Assembly (NCBI RefSeq): GCF_036885195.1
Contig: NZ_CP133656.1
Location: 2,356,001-2,420,000 of the forward strand
Source: Pectobacterium cacticida
GTDB lineage: Bacteria > Pseudomonadota > Gammaproteobacteria > Enterobacterales > Enterobacteriaceae
Direction: 5' to 3'
DNA length: 64,000 nt
This document shows positions 27,088 to 35,606 of this stretch, one piece after another. Made by a program: the position numbers and the translations under genes. Positions within the stretch are counted from its first letter, which is position 1; the number at the start of each line of letters is the position of its first letter. Under the pieces are notes generated by a model. It ran no database searches. It worked only from the letters and a program-made list of their open reading frames with translations, and had not been told where the DNA came from.

Positions 27088-29097
27088 TTAAGCCGCAGTC
27101 TCAACCACACGCTTTTCACGATTAAGCGCTTGTAATGCCGAAACATCCACTATCAGTGCAACACTGCCATCACCGAGAATCGTCGCGGCTGAAACACCTG
27201 GCACCTTGCGATAATTACTTTCCAGATTTTTAACAACGACTTGATGTTGCCCAATCAATTGATCGACCAATAGCGCATAACGCCGACCCGCGCTTTGCAG
27301 AATAACGACGATTCCTTGCGTCGCATCGGTTTTAGCGCCATCCACATCAAAAATATGGTACAGCTCAACAAGAGGTAAATATTCACCACGAACTTGCAGT
27401 ACACGCTCCCCTCCCGCCAGCGGATACAAATCTTCCTGCTGAGGCTGCAAGGATTCCATTACGGCATTAAGCGGCAAAATAAAGACTTCATTACTAACTT
27501 TAACGGACATACCATCGAGAATGGCTAACGTTAACGGTAACAAGATCCTGATTGTTGTCCCTTTTCCTGCCTGAAAATGGATTTCGACATGCCCGCCCAT
27601 TTCCTGGATATTTCGCTTAACTACGTCCATACCCACACCACGACCAGAGACATCGGTCACTTTTTCTGCGGTGGAAAAACCGGGCGCAAAAATCAACATG
27701 CCAACTTCTTCATCAGATATCGAATCACTCACGACCAAACCTTGAGCCTGAGCTTTAGCCAGAATTTTCTCACGGTTGAGGCCTGCGCCATCGTCGATAA
27801 CCTCAATACAAATATTACCACCTTGATGCTCAGCAGAAAGTGTTAGGTTACCTACCGCGGATTTACCGGCCGCGACCCGTTTTTCTGGAGGTTCGATACC
27901 ATGATCGAGGCTGTTGCGTACCAAGTGCGTTAATGGATCGATGATACGTTCGATCAAACTCTTATCCAATTCCGTCGAACTTCCCATCAACGTGAGCTCG
28001 ACTTGCTTGCCTAATTTCGCCGCCAAATCGCGGACCAAACGCGGGAAGCGACTAAACACGTACTCCATCGGCATCATACGAATGGACATCACGGATTCTT
28101 GCAGGTCGCGAGCATTACGTTCTAATTGCCCCATGCTATTGAGCAGGTCGCCATGCGCAACAGGGTCGAGTTCACTCGAACGTTGAGCCAACATCGATTG
28201 CGTAATGACTAACTCGCCTACGAGGTTGATGAGTTGATCAACCTTTTCAACCGCGACCCGAATACTGGTATCACCGGCTTTGACCTTATTTTTCCCACCT
28301 TCCGGTGCAACATGCGGTTTTGCCATGGGCGCGACGGGCGACGCAATAGGCGCTGACACCGCCGGTGCGTTTTGGGCAGTGGGCGCTGCCGCGTCCACAA
28401 CGGCGGGTTGGCTGACCGACGCGGGCTTGAAGCTGATCTGCTCTGGCTCAAGGACAAAACACAGTACTGCACTGATGTCGTCCTCGCTCTCAGATGTCTC
28501 CAACGTAACGTCTAAACTCGTATCAGTCTGATGAGAATCTTTAACCGTCCCCAGATTACCGAGTTCCTCCAGCATCTGAGGGATTTCCTGAGCCTTCAAG
28601 CCGGTTAACGTGATGCACATTTCGCGTGTACCGGCAGCATTTGCTGCCTTATCCACGGTAGACGCCGCATCTGGTGCTCCCGCCTGCGCCGCGCCGCCAT
28701 CAGCTTTAGACTCCAGAGCAAGCTGACGCAAGGCCTGACAGATATACTCAAAGCTTTCGGCATTGGGTTCCTGCGCGGTTTTATAAGCGTCCAACTGATC
28801 CTGCATAATGTCTTTTGTTTCCAAAAACAGGTTGATGATATCAGTGCTCAGACGCATCTCTCCACGTCTCGCCCCGTCGAGTAAATTTTCTAGAATGTGT
28901 GTGGTTTCTTGTAAAACTTTAAAGCCGAATGTGCCTGCGCCACCTTTGATAGAGTGCGCGGCGCGGAAAATCGCATTCAGTTGCTCAGTATCAGGCTCCG
29001 ACGGATCCAACAACAACAAATGCTGTTCCATATCAGCCAGTAATTCATCTGCTTCATCAAAGAAAGTTTGATAGAAAGCACTCATGTCCATGCTCAC
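27088..29097 (-). CDS. cheA: Chemotaxis histidine kinase CheA
   Basis: CheA autophosphorylates and passes phosphate to CheY and CheB. The domains are all present: HPt with the phosphorylated His in RAAHSIKGGAGTFG (about 48), the P2 CheY-binding domain (about 155-230), an Ala/Pro linker, dimerisation, an ATPase with NSLDHGIEPPEKR and DDGAGLNREKI, and a C-terminal CheW-like domain. Length is 669 (654 in E. coli). Translation probably starts at GTG 29097 (VSMDMSAF, as in E. coli cheA); ATG 29091 is the alternative. Confidence 0.97.
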   Translation of the reverse strand: MSMDMSAFYQTFFDEADELLADMEQHLLLLDPSEPDTEQLNAIFRAAHSIKGGAGTFGFKVLQETTHILENLLDGARRGEMRLSTDIINLFLETKDIMQDQLDAYKTAQEPNAESFEYICQALRQLALESKADGGAAQAGAPDAASTVDKAANAAGTREMCITLTGLKAQEIPQMLEELGNLGTVKDSHQTDTSLDVTLETSESEDDISAVLCFVLEPEQISFKPASVSQPAVVDAAAPTAQNAPAVSAPIASPVAPMAKPHVAPEGGKNKVKAGDTSIRVAVEKVDQLINLVGELVITQSMLAQRSSELDPVAHGDLLNSMGQLERNARDLQESVMSIRMMPMEYVFSRFPRLVRDLAAKLGKQVELTLMGSSTELDKSLIERIIDPLTHLVRNSLDHGIEPPEKRVAAGKSAVGNLTLSAEHQGGNICIEVIDDGAGLNREKILAKAQAQGLVVSDSISDEEVGMLIFAPGFSTAEKVTDVSGRGVGMDVVKRNIQEMGGHVEIHFQAGKGTTIRILLPLTLAILDGMSVKVSNEVFILPLNAVMESLQPQQEDLYPLAGGERVLQVRGEYLPLVELYHIFDVDGAKTDATQGIVVILQSAGRRYALLVDQLIGQHQVVVKNLESNYRKVPGVSAATILGDGSVALIVDVSALQALNREKRVVETAA

Positions 29098-29124
29098 GTG
29101 GTCACCTCTGATGTGAATCGCGGC

Positions 29125-30174
29125 TTATTGAGAAGGCGTCGCCTGACTGTCGGGCGCAGCAGGCAACGCAGTGGTTGGCTGTTGACGCTCTGGCGCAGGG
29201 ACACCATGAGTGGGTTGCGGCGTTTGCTCACCACTACCACTCGCATTATTACTAGTTTCGGCAGGCGGATCGGTTGGTTTAGACTGATCAAATGCCATAT
29301 TTTGTAAATTTTCCGCTTTATCGATATCAACGGCGGAACTTTCCGCATTTTCTTGTTCAATATCCCTTTGGGCCTGCCTGCTCAACACCAGCAAACTGAT
29401 ACGCCGGTTAATCGCATCATTGCCACCCGCCGCCTGTTTGAGATTCATGGTTGCCGCCATCCCCACAACGCGTAGGACTTTCCCCTCGGACAGTCCGCCA
29501 AAAATAAGCTCACGGCGTGATGCATTGGCGCGATCCGCGGACAGTTCCCAGTTACTGTAACCACGTTCCCCAGTGGTATATTGAACATCATCGGTATGGC
29601 CCGAAATACTCAGCTTGTTAGGAAAGTCGTTCAAAATTGGCGCTATCGCACGCAGGATATCGCGCATGTACGGTTCAACCTGCGCGCTCCCGGTTTTAAA
29701 CATTGGCCGATTTTGACTATCGATGATTTGAATGCGTAAGCCTTCATCGATCATTTCGATGAGGAGATGAGGGCGAAGCGCGCGGAGTCGAGGATCGGCT
29801 TCAATGAGCTGATCCAGTCGCTCTCGCAATTTGTTGAGCCTAAGCTCGTCCAGTTTCTTTTCCTGACTATCCGTTTCAATAGCCTTTTTTTCCTCACCAT
29901 CTTGCTGGGTCAGGTCGTCGCCCCCACCTGGAATCGGGCTTTCACTGTCGCTGGATTTAGGGCCAGAGGTTAATGCAACCTTAAGCGGTGTACGGAAATA
30001 CTCCGCAATTTGAGCTAACTGCATTGGCGTGGAAATTGAGATAAGCCACATAACAAGAAACAGCGCCATCATTGCGGTCATAAAATCAGCGTAGGCGATC
30101 TTCCATGAACCACCGTGGTGCGGTTCATGCCAAGACTTACGCTTCTTGCGAATAATGGGATGTGGTTGTTTCAT
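29125..30174 (-). CDS. motB: Flagellar stator protein MotB
   Basis: MotB anchors the stator to peptidoglycan and carries the proton-binding Asp. The N-terminus is basic; one membrane segment contains the key Asp in AYADFMTAMMALFLVMWL (about residue 30). The plug follows, then the OmpA-like domain (about 145-270) with ISGHTDDVQY and NWELSADRANASRR. The C-terminal 60 residues are a disordered Pro/Ser/Gln-rich tail, longer than in E. coli (349 against 308 residues). The start overlaps the motA stop by four bases. Confidence 0.97.
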   Translation of the reverse strand: MKQPHPIIRKKRKSWHEPHHGGSWKIAYADFMTAMMALFLVMWLISISTPMQLAQIAEYFRTPLKVALTSGPKSSDSESPIPGGGDDLTQQDGEEKKAIETDSQEKKLDELRLNKLRERLDQLIEADPRLRALRPHLLIEMIDEGLRIQIIDSQNRPMFKTGSAQVEPYMRDILRAIAPILNDFPNKLSISGHTDDVQYTTGERGYSNWELSADRANASRRELIFGGLSEGKVLRVVGMAATMNLKQAAGGNDAINRRISLLVLSRQAQRDIEQENAESSAVDIDKAENLQNMAFDQSKPTDPPAETSNNASGSGEQTPQPTHGVPAPERQQPTTALPAAPDSQATPSQ

Positions 30175-31058
30175 GCGTTACTGTCCGACGCAGGCTGAGT
30201 CGGTGATTTCACTCGACGAATATGTTCTTCCAATTCGCTAAAGGAAGGCCGCTCCGTGGAGTACAGTGTTTTGCGACCAAATTCAACGGCGATTTGCGGC
30301 GCATACCCATTCAGACTCGACAGTAACGTCACTTTTGCGCACTGTAAGACCTTTATTTTCTCAGCATTTTTTTGTCGTAACAGTGCAGCCAGTGGCGAAA
30401 CAAAACCGTAGGCCAAGAGAATACCCAAAAAAGTCCCGACCATGGCATGCGCGATCATCATACCAAGCTCGGCGGCCGGTCGGTCGACATAAGCCAGTGA
30501 ATGGACAACCCCCATGACTGCGGCAACAATACCAAATGCCGGAAGACCGTCTCCCATTAGCGTCAAGCTGGTTGCAGGCATCTCGCTCTCATGCTCAATC
30601 GTTTCGATCTCCTCATCCATCAGCGTTTCAATCTCAAACGCGTTCATGTTGCCGCTAACCATCAAGCGCAAATAGTCGGTAATAAATTCAACAATGTTGC
30701 TGTCCTCAAGAATTCTCGGATAGCTGGAGAAGATTTCACTCTCGCGAGGATTATCGATATCAAATTCCAGAGAGAGCATCCCTTGCTGGCGGGATTTAGC
30801 CATTAGACGAAAGAGCAACGCCATAAGGTCCATATACAAGGCCTTATTGTACTTGGATCCTTTGACCAAAAGCGGTAATGCGCGCAGAGTCGCTTTTATC
30901 GCCTTACCATTGTTACCTACGATGAAAGCGCCGATTGCCGCGCCACCGATAATCAGTAGCTCCGAGGGTTGATAAAGCGCGCCCAAGGCCCCACCGACCA
31001 TGAGATAACCGCCGAGTATCGAGGCCACAATTACGATATAACCCAATATAACCAGCAC
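30171..31058 (-). CDS. motA: Flagellar stator protein MotA
   Basis: MotA forms the proton channel with MotB and pushes on FliG. The 295-residue protein has four membrane segments, a cytoplasmic loop with the charged residues that face FliG (RLMAKSRQQGMLSLE), and the conserved GDGLPAFGIVAAVMGVVHSL and ADRPAAELGMMIAHAMVGTFLG. Translation starts at GTG, as in E. coli motA. It lies about 140 bases after flhC and begins the motABcheAW unit. Confidence 0.97.
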   Translation of the reverse strand: MLVILGYIVIVASILGGYLMVGGALGALYQPSELLIIGGAAIGAFIVGNNGKAIKATLRALPLLVKGSKYNKALYMDLMALLFRLMAKSRQQGMLSLEFDIDNPRESEIFSSYPRILEDSNIVEFITDYLRLMVSGNMNAFEIETLMDEEIETIEHESEMPATSLTLMGDGLPAFGIVAAVMGVVHSLAYVDRPAAELGMMIAHAMVGTFLGILLAYGFVSPLAALLRQKNAEKIKVLQCAKVTLLSSLNGYAPQIAVEFGRKTLYSTERPSFSELEEHIRRVKSPTQPASDSNA

Positions 31059-31195
31059 AAAAAATCCTTATAATCAAGAAGGTGGGCGGAAAGTGAGATA
31101 AAACTGCGGAGCCATAGCTGGGACACTCTTGAAGAAAAACCTATCACCGCCCTTACACACAACAAACAGTGATAGATTCACAAATCGCTACAGGC

Positions 31196-31774
31196 TCAGA
31201 CCGCGTGTTTTACCTGTTCATCCAGCAGTTGAGGTACTATATCGGCAAGATTTTGCGAAAGTTTACGCCTTTTTACCGCTCTGGATGGGGGTTGACACAA
31301 ACTACAAACAAAACTGTTTTTGGGTTGGTGAGCATGTGTAATAAACATTCCTTTGCAGGAATTACACGATGACAATTGCAACATACCGCTATCAACAAAC
31401 CGGACCAGCGTCCAGGCTCGCGTCAACGCCAACAAGGGGGAATCGCTCTGCGGGGCACACTGTTCAAGATACAGCCGGTAGGATTTAATAACCGCTTCCA
31501 CGCCGGTGCACTGCCCATTCTTGATTAAAAAATTGTAAGCATTGTAGAACATTGATGAGTGAATATTCTGTTCCCAGGTCATAAACCAGTCCGTTGAAAA
31601 CGGTAGCATTCCTTTTGGTGGCGGACTACCCCTCAATTCTTTATACAGTTTAATTAAACGTCCGCGGCTCAACTGCGTTTCACTTTCTAACATCTGCAAG
31701 CGCGCGCCAAGCGAAATGAGCTCCATTGCCAATTGGATATCTTTCGCCTCCTGAACAATACTTTTCTCCGCCAT
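31196..31774 (-). CDS. flhC: Flagellar master regulator subunit FlhC
   Basis: FlhC is the DNA-binding partner of FlhD in the FlhD4C2 activator of class II flagellar genes. The 192-residue protein has EAKDIQLAMELISLGARLQMLESET at the N-terminus and the zinc-binding cluster with four Cys (SSCNSCKGMFITH and FVCSLCQPP, residues about 137-160). Length is typical. It follows flhD by two bases. Confidence 0.98.
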   Translation of the reverse strand: MAEKSIVQEAKDIQLAMELISLGARLQMLESETQLSRGRLIKLYKELRGSPPPKGMLPFSTDWFMTWEQNIHSSMFYNAYNFLIKNGQCTGVEAVIKSYRLYLEQCAPQSDSPLLALTRAWTLVRFVDSGMLQLSSCNSCKGMFITHAHQPKNSFVCSLCQPPSRAVKRRKLSQNLADIVPQLLDEQVKHAV

Positions 31775-31776
31775 TA

Positions 31777-32127
31777 CTATGCCCTTTTTTTAGGCAGGTT
31801 TTCTTCTTTCGAAGTCAACTGTTGTAATAGGTGACTCGACAACAAAATCCCCGTATGGATTTGCTGCAAATCATCTACACGTGATTCCTGAGTCAACACT
31901 TTGATTGTATTGTGATCGTCAAAACGAAAATGGCATATCAATTGGTTAGTTTCTGCCAATTTCACCATCTGCGGTAAGGTAAGTTGCATCAAAACATCCG
32001 CCATTTCATCAGTAATTCCCAGACGAAACATTGCAGAAGCTTTTTCATCATTAATTAACCGTTGTGCCAGTAACAAATAAGACAAATTAATGTCATAAAT
32101 GTGTTTGAGTAATTCAGAAGTACCCAT
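31777..32127 (-). CDS. flhD: Flagellar master regulator subunit FlhD
   Basis: FlhD forms a ring with FlhC that activates class II promoters. I use ATG 32127 (MGTSELLKHIYDINLSYLL, 116 residues), matching the family; an upstream ATG at 32136 would add three residues and cannot be excluded. The helix-turn-helix-like core has LTLPQMVKLAETNQLICHFRF and the C-terminus ends in KKRA, as in E. coli. It is the first gene of the class I operon, with a long upstream control region. Confidence 0.97.
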   Translation of the reverse strand: MGTSELLKHIYDINLSYLLLAQRLINDEKASAMFRLGITDEMADVLMQLTLPQMVKLAETNQLICHFRFDDHNTIKVLTQESRVDDLQQIHTGILLSSHLLQQLTSKEENLPKKRA

Positions 32128-33133
32128 ATTTCCCATCCCGACAGGCTATGTTTAAAACATAAGTTATGGTGATGATCATATCGCCCAGTTCGAAAATCAC
32201 TCTCTATTGATGGCATAAAAAAAGTTCGGTGCCAGATATTGCGAGTACTCTTTTATCATTCCTTCATCATTCCCCATTCGGGCAATCACTACTCGGCTGC
32301 TACGCTGTGAATCCATTCATCCGTTGCTTTTAACCCCACGCGACATTCGTCCCAACCGAATCATAGGATTAATCCTAAAACAGAGCAACTGTACCGCCTT
32401 ATTCGTAGCATATACAACGCGACTGAAGAATGAATTTGGCTATTGTGTGATCTAGATCACAAAATCGAAAGGTTTACCTATAACCCTTAACCCCTCAAAG
32501 CACTAAATTGGTCATTTTTAAATCAAAAATGACATCTCTTAGCGCAAGAAATCACAGGGTGAATAGTGAAAAAAAAACGATTTTACTGCTATCTAAATGA
32601 TAGATATCAATAATTTTACAGGTGAATTACATTGAGGTAGATGGCGCCTCCGGCAAAACCAAGAATGTAGACTGCGAGATCATTGCGACGATGACTTCAG
32701 ATGTGAGCGATTAGAATAGCTAAACGCTAAGCGTCAGAGGTGTTAACCGTCATTTTTGTCCCCTAATGAATAGGATAAGGGTGTAGTGATCAACAGGTAG
32801 GTAGTAATCAACACGCGGTAAGCCACATAACTTTCCAAAGGATTATAGAACGTGTTTATTTTTCTATTCAAAGTGTGGACTCAGATTAATTAAGGCGTTG
32901 CACCAGAATATATTAATTAAGTAATAGCGTGGAATAAATCAGTGCCAAATAGTATATACTCACTCCAACGCAAACCCTTTAGGATATAGATTTGATATCT
33001 ATACCTTGCCATCAGGAAACAATAAAATATATAGGAAGTTGTAGATTATGTGTCCATCATCAATCTATATGATTCTGTATTACTGATTTCTTTTTAAAGC
33101 ATTAAAACGTGATCGCGATCGCACCGAGTATGA
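32128..33133. promoter_or_regulatory. Long upstream region of flhDC
   Basis: About 1.1 kb separates flhD from the divergent receptor gene. It is AT-rich and I see no gene in it. The only strong signals are the CRP palindrome at 32446-32461 and the sigma-28-like promoter near 33134. In enterobacteria the flhDC leader integrates CRP, H-NS, RcsB, LrhA and others, and the length here is consistent with that. Palindromic ATCGCGAT at about 33112-33119 sits at the far end. Confidence 0.6.
32446..32461. promoter_or_regulatory. Perfect CRP-binding palindrome upstream of flhD
   Basis: TGTGATCTAGATCACA is an exact palindrome with the CRP core TGTGA-N6-TCACA, and flanking AT-rich bases extend the match. 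It lies about 320 bases upstream of the flhD start. CRP activation of flhDC is established in E. coli, where the site and leader have a similar total distance, so this is very probably the class I activation site. Confidence 0.85.
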
Positions 33134-33160
33134 TTAAGGTTTCTCAATATATGCCGATTA
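33134..33160 (+). promoter_or_regulatory. Sigma-28-like promoter for the second receptor
   Basis: TTAA (33134-33137), a 15-base spacer and GCCGATTA (33153-33160) match the FliA consensus at three of four and seven of eight positions. It is about 80 bases upstream of the receptor gene and points toward it. Confidence 0.65.
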
Positions 33161-33241
33161 TCTTTTATATTGGTTGTTTAGCTAATAAATTATCATTAAT
33201 GTAGACGCGAAAATCTCAACGCCAAAACCACCGTCGGTGGC

Positions 33242-34987
33242 ATGGTTAATCATAAATCATCTAAGAATGAGCGCATGGATATGAAAATAACATCAGGGTC
33301 TGAGCAGCACACCGCCTCTGGTCTGCTGAGCAATTTACGGCTAGTTCCCCTATTCATCATTATTCTGGGCGGTATTATGTTGCTTTTTGCGGCATCTATC
33401 GGTATATCCACCGTTTTTCTACAGAGCAGCAACCAATCACTAAACGACATTACACAAGAGATCGATACGCGGATGGGTATCTCGAACAGTTCTAACCATT
33501 TACGCAGCGCACGCCTGTTGCTTATTCAGGCGGCGGCGGCGGCGCGTATTGGCGATACTCAAGTCTTCAATGACAATCTGAAACAAGCTGGGCAGCGCCT
33601 GGAACAGTCTAAGCAATCATTCCTCGTCTATGAACAACGTTCGATTAAGTCTCCACAGGACACCGCGCTGGACAAGGATTTGCGTAAATCCTACGATGCC
33701 TATGTCAACCAGGGTATTCTGTTAATGCTCAATGCGGCTAAACAAGGGCTATTTGAAGAAGTTATCACCCTTGAATCCGAAGAAATTCGCGTGTTGGATT
33801 CGGCGTATAATAAATTATTGTTAGAGGCTGTCGCTTATCGTACGCAAAGAGCGAAAGCATTAAATGAAACCGCACATAAAAACACCCTACTCGGGTATTC
33901 ATTGATGGCAAGTGGTTTTGTGCTAGCCATCATTTTGACGCTTCTGACCTTTCTGCTCCTGAGAGGAATTCTTATTAAACCCATCCATCAACTGGTGGCA
34001 AGGATTCAACGCATTGCACAAGGCGATCTGACGCAAGAAATGGAGCGTTATGGCAAAAATGAAATTGGCCTACTCGCCAGCAACATTCAGCAAATGCAGT
34101 CCTCTTTAGCGACAACGGTGATGACCGTTCGAGAAAGCGCAGATTCGATTTATCAAGGCTCAACGGAAATTTCATCCGGTAACACAGATCTTTCCTCACG
34201 AACTGAGCAGCAGGCTGCCGCACTTGAAGAGACGGCGGCCAGCATGGAGCAATTGACCGCAACCGTAAAACAAAATTCGGAAAATGCCCATCATGCAAGC
34301 CAACTCGCAGAAAACGCCTCCGGAAAAGCCAAACAGGGTGGTGAGATTGTTGAAAACGTCGTTAACACAATGAGCCGTATTTCGGGGAGCTCTAAGAAAA
34401 TATCTGAAATTACCAATGTTATTAACAGTATTGCTTTTCAAACCAATATCCTCGCGCTGAATGCCGCAGTTGAAGCGGCCAGAGCCGGAGAACAAGGTCG
34501 TGGGTTTGCGGTCGTCGCCAGTGAGGTTCGCAGCCTCGCGCAGCGTAGTGCGCAAGCAGCCAAGGAGATAGAGACACTGATTTCTGAATCCGTCAGCCTG
34601 GTCAATAGTGGTTCTGTTCAGGTAGATAATGCAGGCCACACCATGAAAGAGATTGTTGATGCCATCACGAACGTCACTGACATCATGGGGGAAATTGCCT
34701 CCGCGTCTGATGAACAAAGCAGGGGAATCTCTCAAGTAGGTCAGGCAATCTCAGAAATGGATAGCGTGACACAGCAAAATGCGGCTCTGGTTCAGGAAGC
34801 GAGCGCAGCCGCCGCATCGTTGGAAGAACAAGCTGCGCGCCTCACCCAGGCGGTGGCGACATTTAAACTGTCAAGCCAGTTATCCGCTACGTTAACAACG
34901 CCTACCCGACCTACCGCGAAGACGCCGCCTTCACTGGTCCTACCCCGCACGACCAATGAAGAAAGTGGTAACTGGGAAACATTCTAA
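33242..34987 (+). CDS. Methyl-accepting chemotaxis protein, unknown ligand
   Basis: This is a second transmembrane chemoreceptor. It has TM1 (about 32-56), a periplasmic four-helix-type sensor region rich in Ala/Gln (about 57-215), TM2 (about 217-240), a HAMP domain and a cytoplasmic hairpin with AFQTNILALNAAVEAARAGE. The C-terminus is NWETF, so it can recruit CheR and CheB directly like a high-abundance receptor. The sensor region does not clearly follow Tsr, Tar, Tap or Trg, so I give no ligand. The start is uncertain: ATG 33242 has GGTGG too close, while 33275 or 33281 lie within the charged N-terminus. It is read away from flhDC. Confidence 0.92.
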   Translation: MVNHKSSKNERMDMKITSGSEQHTASGLLSNLRLVPLFIIILGGIMLLFAASIGISTVFLQSSNQSLNDITQEIDTRMGISNSSNHLRSARLLLIQAAAAARIGDTQVFNDNLKQAGQRLEQSKQSFLVYEQRSIKSPQDTALDKDLRKSYDAYVNQGILLMLNAAKQGLFEEVITLESEEIRVLDSAYNKLLLEAVAYRTQRAKALNETAHKNTLLGYSLMASGFVLAIILTLLTFLLLRGILIKPIHQLVARIQRIAQGDLTQEMERYGKNEIGLLASNIQQMQSSLATTVMTVRESADSIYQGSTEISSGNTDLSSRTEQQAAALEETAASMEQLTATVKQNSENAHHASQLAENASGKAKQGGEIVENVVNTMSRISGSSKKISEITNVINSIAFQTNILALNAAVEAARAGEQGRGFAVVASEVRSLAQRSAQAAKEIETLISESVSLVNSGSVQVDNAGHTMKEIVDAITNVTDIMGEIASASDEQSRGISQVGQAISEMDSVTQQNAALVQEASAAAASLEEQAARLTQAVATFKLSSQLSATLTTPTRPTAKTPPSLVLPRTTNEESGNWETF

Positions 34988-35043
34988 TACGAGCGCCACT
35001 CACTACGGCGACCCCTGTTCAACTGACAGGGCTCGCCGACTTC

Positions 35044-35256
35044 TCAATTCCCGTCACGTTTTTCCGGCAATATCTTTGGCTCAACAAACGTGCCATCTTG
35101 GCTGTCAGACTCGTTGAAGAACCAAATTCCTGCTGGGTAATCCTCTAACGCCACCAAATACATGGTGCCTTCCTGAAACGTCTCTACAGCCAGAACCACG
35201 CCTTCCCTGCGCTTATTCCCATCGGTTTTAACCGTAACCAGATCGCTAACTTTCAT
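35044..35256 (-). CDS. dsrB: DsrB family protein
   Basis: The 70-residue product matches E. coli DsrB (62 residues) along its length: MKVSDLVTVKTDG, then GVVLAVETFQEGTMYLVALEDYPAGIWFFNE, with a longer tail. Its molecular function is not known; in E. coli it is stress-induced. I use ATG 35256, which matches the family start; the frame can be extended to a TTG at 35286. In E. coli dsrB lies next to fliR and rcsA, so its presence beside the flagellar cluster is conserved context. Confidence 0.85.
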   Translation of the reverse strand: MKVSDLVTVKTDGNKRREGVVLAVETFQEGTMYLVALEDYPAGIWFFNESDSQDGTFVEPKILPEKRDGN

Positions 35257-35405
35257 AGATTTATCCAAAATAGCTTCTAACATCAAAAAAACAGAATTAT
35301 CATCTACTGCAACGGCATTAATAGTACCTGTAAAAATAGGCGATTTTACTTTTTATCATGCCCTATGACACATGCTGTCACGAGGTCTTGATAATGCAGG
35401 TACGA

Positions 35406-35557
35406 TTAAGAGCCCTTCCCAGTAGGCGTCATTGTCGTAGTTAGTATGGCCACGGACTGCGCGCAGAAGCCGAAGCGTACACGGAGTACGTGAGGATTTC
35501 GAGCACTGCCCAGGGCCAAAATGGCAAGTAAAATAGCCCTAATGGGATAGGGTCTAA
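35406..35557. repeat. MITE-like inverted-repeat element, copy A
   Basis: The element begins TTAAGAGCCCTTCCCAGTAG and ends with the near-inverse of it, CTAATGGGATAGGGTCTAAA, giving imperfect terminal inverted repeats of about 20 bases (about 15 matches). The inner part, including GCGTACACG, TACGTGAGGATTTCGAGCAC and TGCCCAGGGCCAAA, recurs in copy B at 42084. Total length is about 150 bases. Open frames through it are translations of the repeat, not genes. It lies between dsrB and the cyclase gene, and ends about 50 bases upstream of the cyclase start. Confidence 0.8.
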
Positions 35558-35606
35558 ATATTTCACGCCTTATGCCTCTGACATATTCGCAAAAAGAGAT
35601 CAAAAA

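Noticed and set aside
33108..33126. GTGATCGCGATCGCAC near the second receptor as a CRP site
   Set aside because: It has only a loose match to TGTGA-N6-TCACA, and the symmetry is imperfect.
35012..35030. Hairpin after the second receptor (CCCTGT with ACAGGG)
   Set aside because: The stem is only six base pairs and is not followed by a T-run, so I do not list it as a terminator.
35406..35603. Minus-strand frame through MITE copy A
   Set aside because: It is a translation of the repeat element; similar frames appear wherever this repeat occurs.
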